Source: CAZDIO01 sp964505555 (GTDB lineage Bacteria > Bdellovibrionota_C > UBA2361 > SZUA-149 > CAZDIO01). Taken from it: DNA of 13,575 bases. The stretch's first letter is position 1. The number at the start of each line of letters is the position of its first letter. The notes beneath the pieces are model-generated. The model did no database searches and was not told the origin of the DNA. It saw only the letters and a program-made list of their open reading frames with translations. Below, piece after piece: positions 11,964 to 13,575 of this stretch. The position numbers and the translations under genes were made by a program. The stretch covers positions 1 through 13,575 of the forward strand of contig CAZDIO010000121.1 of NCBI GenBank assembly GCA_964505555.1, read 5' to 3'.

Positions 11964-12764
11964 ATGAAACGAAGCCTTTCTGTCCTGCTTTTACTGATCT
12001 TGGGTTTTGGAGCCTCATGTAGTGGGGGAGGGGACGACTCCGGGGAAGACGACGCAGCGTTTACGATGGATGCTTGCGGCTCTATTGGATTAAAAATTAT
12101 TAATGGTGATGCTTGCACTCCAGGGGGAACGGGAAACGGCTCTCCGATTGTGCGTATCTCTATTGAGGATGGTTTTGGGGACAATTCCCTTTGCTCTGGT
12201 ACGGCCATTTCAAGTACCGCCGTCCTTACCGCAGCGCATTGCTTTATAAATGGGGTCTCCTCAATACAAGTGGATACGGTGTTGGGCTCGGTGGATGCTT
12301 CAAGCGTTGTGGTCCACCCCAATTTTTCTTCAAACGGAGTTGACCTTTTTAATGATGTTGCTGTGGTCTTTACTGCAGAGGCACTCAACGTTTCAACATT
12401 TCCAATTCTTACCAGTAGGCAGGCAGTTGTTGGGGAAGAGGGGGTTGTTGCTGGTTTTGGAGAAACAGAAAATGATGACTTTGGTTTTATACAGGCAGGA
12501 AACGCATTTGTGAGCGGAGTAAGTGAGAATCATGTTTTTCTTGAGTTTGATGGGAGTGGATCAAATCCCTGCCAAGGGGACTCTGGTGGGCCGATACTTT
12601 TGGAGCAGGGTTCCTCAGGTCTTGCAATCGCGGGGGTCGTCTCTACAGGGAATCCAAACGTTCAAAACTGTGGTCCTGGAGATGTGACGCTCTTTGCGGC
12701 AACTGCAAATGATACCATAAATGATTTTATTCTTAGTGTAGTTCCAACAGCGGGAGTTCGCTGA
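11964..12764 (+). CDS. S1-family (trypsin-fold) serine protease, probable lipoprotein
   Basis: Encodes 266 residues from the ATG at 11964 (AGGGGG just upstream); an in-frame GTG six bases earlier is less likely. A hydrophobic signal ends GASC with Cys19 as a likely lipidation site, followed by the acidic linker SGGGDDSGEDD. The protease domain has a K44-IINGD start resembling the zymogen activation site. The catalytic triad is H92 (LTAAHC), D131 (FNDVAVV) and S207 (CQGDSGGP), all present in the right order, so it should be active outside the cytoplasm. The residue that sets trypsin specificity (Asp189 in chymotrypsin numbering) aligns with N201, so cleavage after Lys/Arg is not expected. Substrates are unknown. 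The stop codon is 34 bases before the bTHX gene; cotranscription is possible but functionally odd. Confidence 0.9.
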   Translation: MKRSLSVLLLLILGFGASCSGGGDDSGEDDAAFTMDACGSIGLKIINGDACTPGGTGNGSPIVRISIEDGFGDNSLCSGTAISSTAVLTAAHCFINGVSSIQVDTVLGSVDASSVVVHPNFSSNGVDLFNDVAVVFTAEALNVSTFPILTSRQAVVGEEGVVAGFGETENDDFGFIQAGNAFVSGVSENHVFLEFDGSGSNPCQGDSGGPILLEQGSSGLAIAGVVSTGNPNVQNCGPGDVTLFAATANDTINDFILSVVPTAGVR

Positions 12765-12798
12765 GTTAATAAAGGAAAGAAGAAATAAAGGAGAAGAT

Positions 12799-12927
12799 AT
12801 GGGACGTGGAGATAAAAAAACAGCAAAAGGAAAGCGCTTTGTCCATTCTTTTGGAAATACCCGCAAGAAGAAGAAAGCAAAGAAGATCGTAAAACCTGCT
12901 GCTGGAAAAAAGAAGAAAGCTGCATAA
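12799..12927 (+). CDS. Small ribosomal subunit protein bTHX
   Basis: ATG 12799 to TAA 12927 encodes 42 residues, with AAGGAG (12788-12793) five bases upstream. The start MGRGDKKTAKGKRF followed by SFGNTRKKKK matches the pattern of ribosomal protein bTHX (Thx), which begins MGKGD-(R/K)-(R/K)-T and has a basic GK...YG-x-x-R centre. In Thermus, Thx sits in the head of the 30S subunit and binds 16S rRNA. The Thermus protein is about 26 residues; this one has a Lys/Ala-rich C-terminal extension (AKKIVKPAAGKKKKAA) of the kind seen in longer relatives. It lies between the protease and thpR. Its short length makes it easy for automatic annotation to miss. Confidence 0.85.
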   Translation: MGRGDKKTAKGKRFVHSFGNTRKKKKAKKIVKPAAGKKKKAA

Positions 12928-12971
12928 GCAAGCTTTTCTTGAGAACACGATAGTTAGTTTGCGGTTTTGTT

Positions 12972-13538
12972 GTGCGATATTTTATTGGCTTAGAGCTTGA
13001 TCCCGCACTGAAAGAGCACCTTGCAAACGTTCAGGAGAAGCTTCGTGCTGAGTTTCCAGCGGTGAAGTGGGTTGCTACGGATCAGGTTCATCTCACCGTG
13101 AAGTTTTTAGGAAACATTCACCACAATCTGGGAATGGCAAAAAAGTTACTCAGAGAGATCTCCTCTCATGTTGCACCGTTTACATTTACACTTTCTCATG
13201 CAGGATGCTTTCCAGAAAACGACCCGGTAAGGACGATCTGGGTTGGGGTAGAGGATCGCAGTGAGATGCTCGGTCGGTTTCAACGAGAGTGTGAAGCAGA
13301 GTTTGTTGCTAAGGGGTTTGTTGCAGAGGAAAGAGAGTTTGTGCCTCATATTACCGTAGGAAGAATCCCTAGCAAAAATCCCAAAAGTGCTCTTCGCAAA
13401 CGGGTAGTTCAGATCCCCCCAAATCATCTCCTCCAAGAAGTAAGAGAAGCTGCTCTCATCCAGTCAAAGCTCACAAAAGACGGCGCAGAATACCAGGTCG
13501 TCCTCCGAGCACCATTTACAGCATCAATTGTTTCTTAA
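12972..13538 (+). CDS. thpR: RNA 2',3'-cyclic phosphodiesterase (LigT/2'-5' RNA ligase family)
   Basis: Encodes 188 residues, full length for the family. Both HxTx catalytic motifs of the 2H phosphoesterase superfamily are present: H40-L-T42-V and H126-I-T128-V. The start MRYFIGLELD is the family's usual first strand, so the GTG at 12972 is accepted even though no Shine-Dalgarno is visible. ThpR opens 2',3'-cyclic phosphates on RNA to 2'-phosphomonoesters and in vitro can join tRNA halves through 2'-5' bonds; it is cytosolic. It begins 44 bases after the bTHX gene and probably shares its transcript, which would fit an RNA-related pair. The gene is complete, with 37 bases of window left after the stop codon and no terminator seen there. 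Confidence 0.92.
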   Translation: MRYFIGLELDPALKEHLANVQEKLRAEFPAVKWVATDQVHLTVKFLGNIHHNLGMAKKLLREISSHVAPFTFTLSHAGCFPENDPVRTIWVGVEDRSEMLGRFQRECEAEFVAKGFVAEEREFVPHITVGRIPSKNPKSALRKRVVQIPPNHLLQEVREAALIQSKLTKDGAEYQVVLRAPFTASIVS

Positions 13539-13575
13539 TTTTAAAATAAAGAAACAACTTTCTTACTCTCCCTGA

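Noticed and set aside
11930..12388. 152-codon minus-strand frame
   Set aside because: It is antisense to the serine protease, whose catalytic motifs are unmistakable; the minus-strand product is Ser/Pro/Thr low complexity.

Overview
The window looks like chromosome from a Gram-negative (diderm) bacterium of moderate-to-low GC, low 40s percent by eye outside one GC-rich island. The diderm evidence is several Sec signal peptides, three apparent lipoproteins, a type IV pilin and a periplasmic-type thioredoxin-fold protein. The lineage is uncertain. A 'CGYNLTG...CPECG' zinc-ribbon tail recalls Planctomycetes/PVC proteins. The pilin and the extended bTHX ribosomal protein fit deltaproteobacteria-like groups equally well. 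Genes are loosely packed, with many structured intergenic repeats. I see no tRNA, rRNA, CRISPR array, transposase or phage gene.

Layout. Positions 1-930: two inverted repeats and a stray half-repeat around a small minus-strand membrane protein. 932-2724: five minus-strand genes in all with the preceding one, namely another small membrane protein, a Cys-rich cytosolic protein, a CPXCG-family Cys-rich protein and a secreted cupin with a good promoter. 2870-4454: plus-strand genes for a lipoprotein, a two-helix membrane protein with a zinc ribbon, and a tiny secreted four-Cys peptide. 4790-5660: a secreted protein whose body is much richer in GC than its surroundings, with the same four-Cys C-terminal motif as the tiny peptide and its own GC-rich terminator-like hairpin. 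5896-8484: a secreted seven-repeat FG-GAP beta-propeller and an envelope thioredoxin-fold protein, both minus strand. 9075-10357: a compact minus-strand cluster of a 39-residue membrane peptide, a codon-independent release-factor-like protein, a small Cys/His zinc protein and a second lipoprotein homologous to the one at 2870. 10447-10824: a type IV pilin with a possible sigma-54 promoter. 11023-11192: a 124-bp imperfect palindrome next to a classical terminator, then an uncharacterised gene. 11964-13538: a lipoprotein serine protease of the S1 fold, a short ribosomal protein bTHX gene, and the RNA cyclic phosphodiesterase thpR.

The most distinctive material is (a) the pair of secreted proteins sharing a CX6C-x11/12-CX6C motif, one with a foreign-looking body; (b) the divergently placed pair of homologous Cys-containing lipoproteins, one of them in a tight cluster with a GGQ release-factor-like gene; and (c) the dispersed palindromic elements. 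All functional links between neighbours are inference from spacing and homology seen by eye. No database search was possible.
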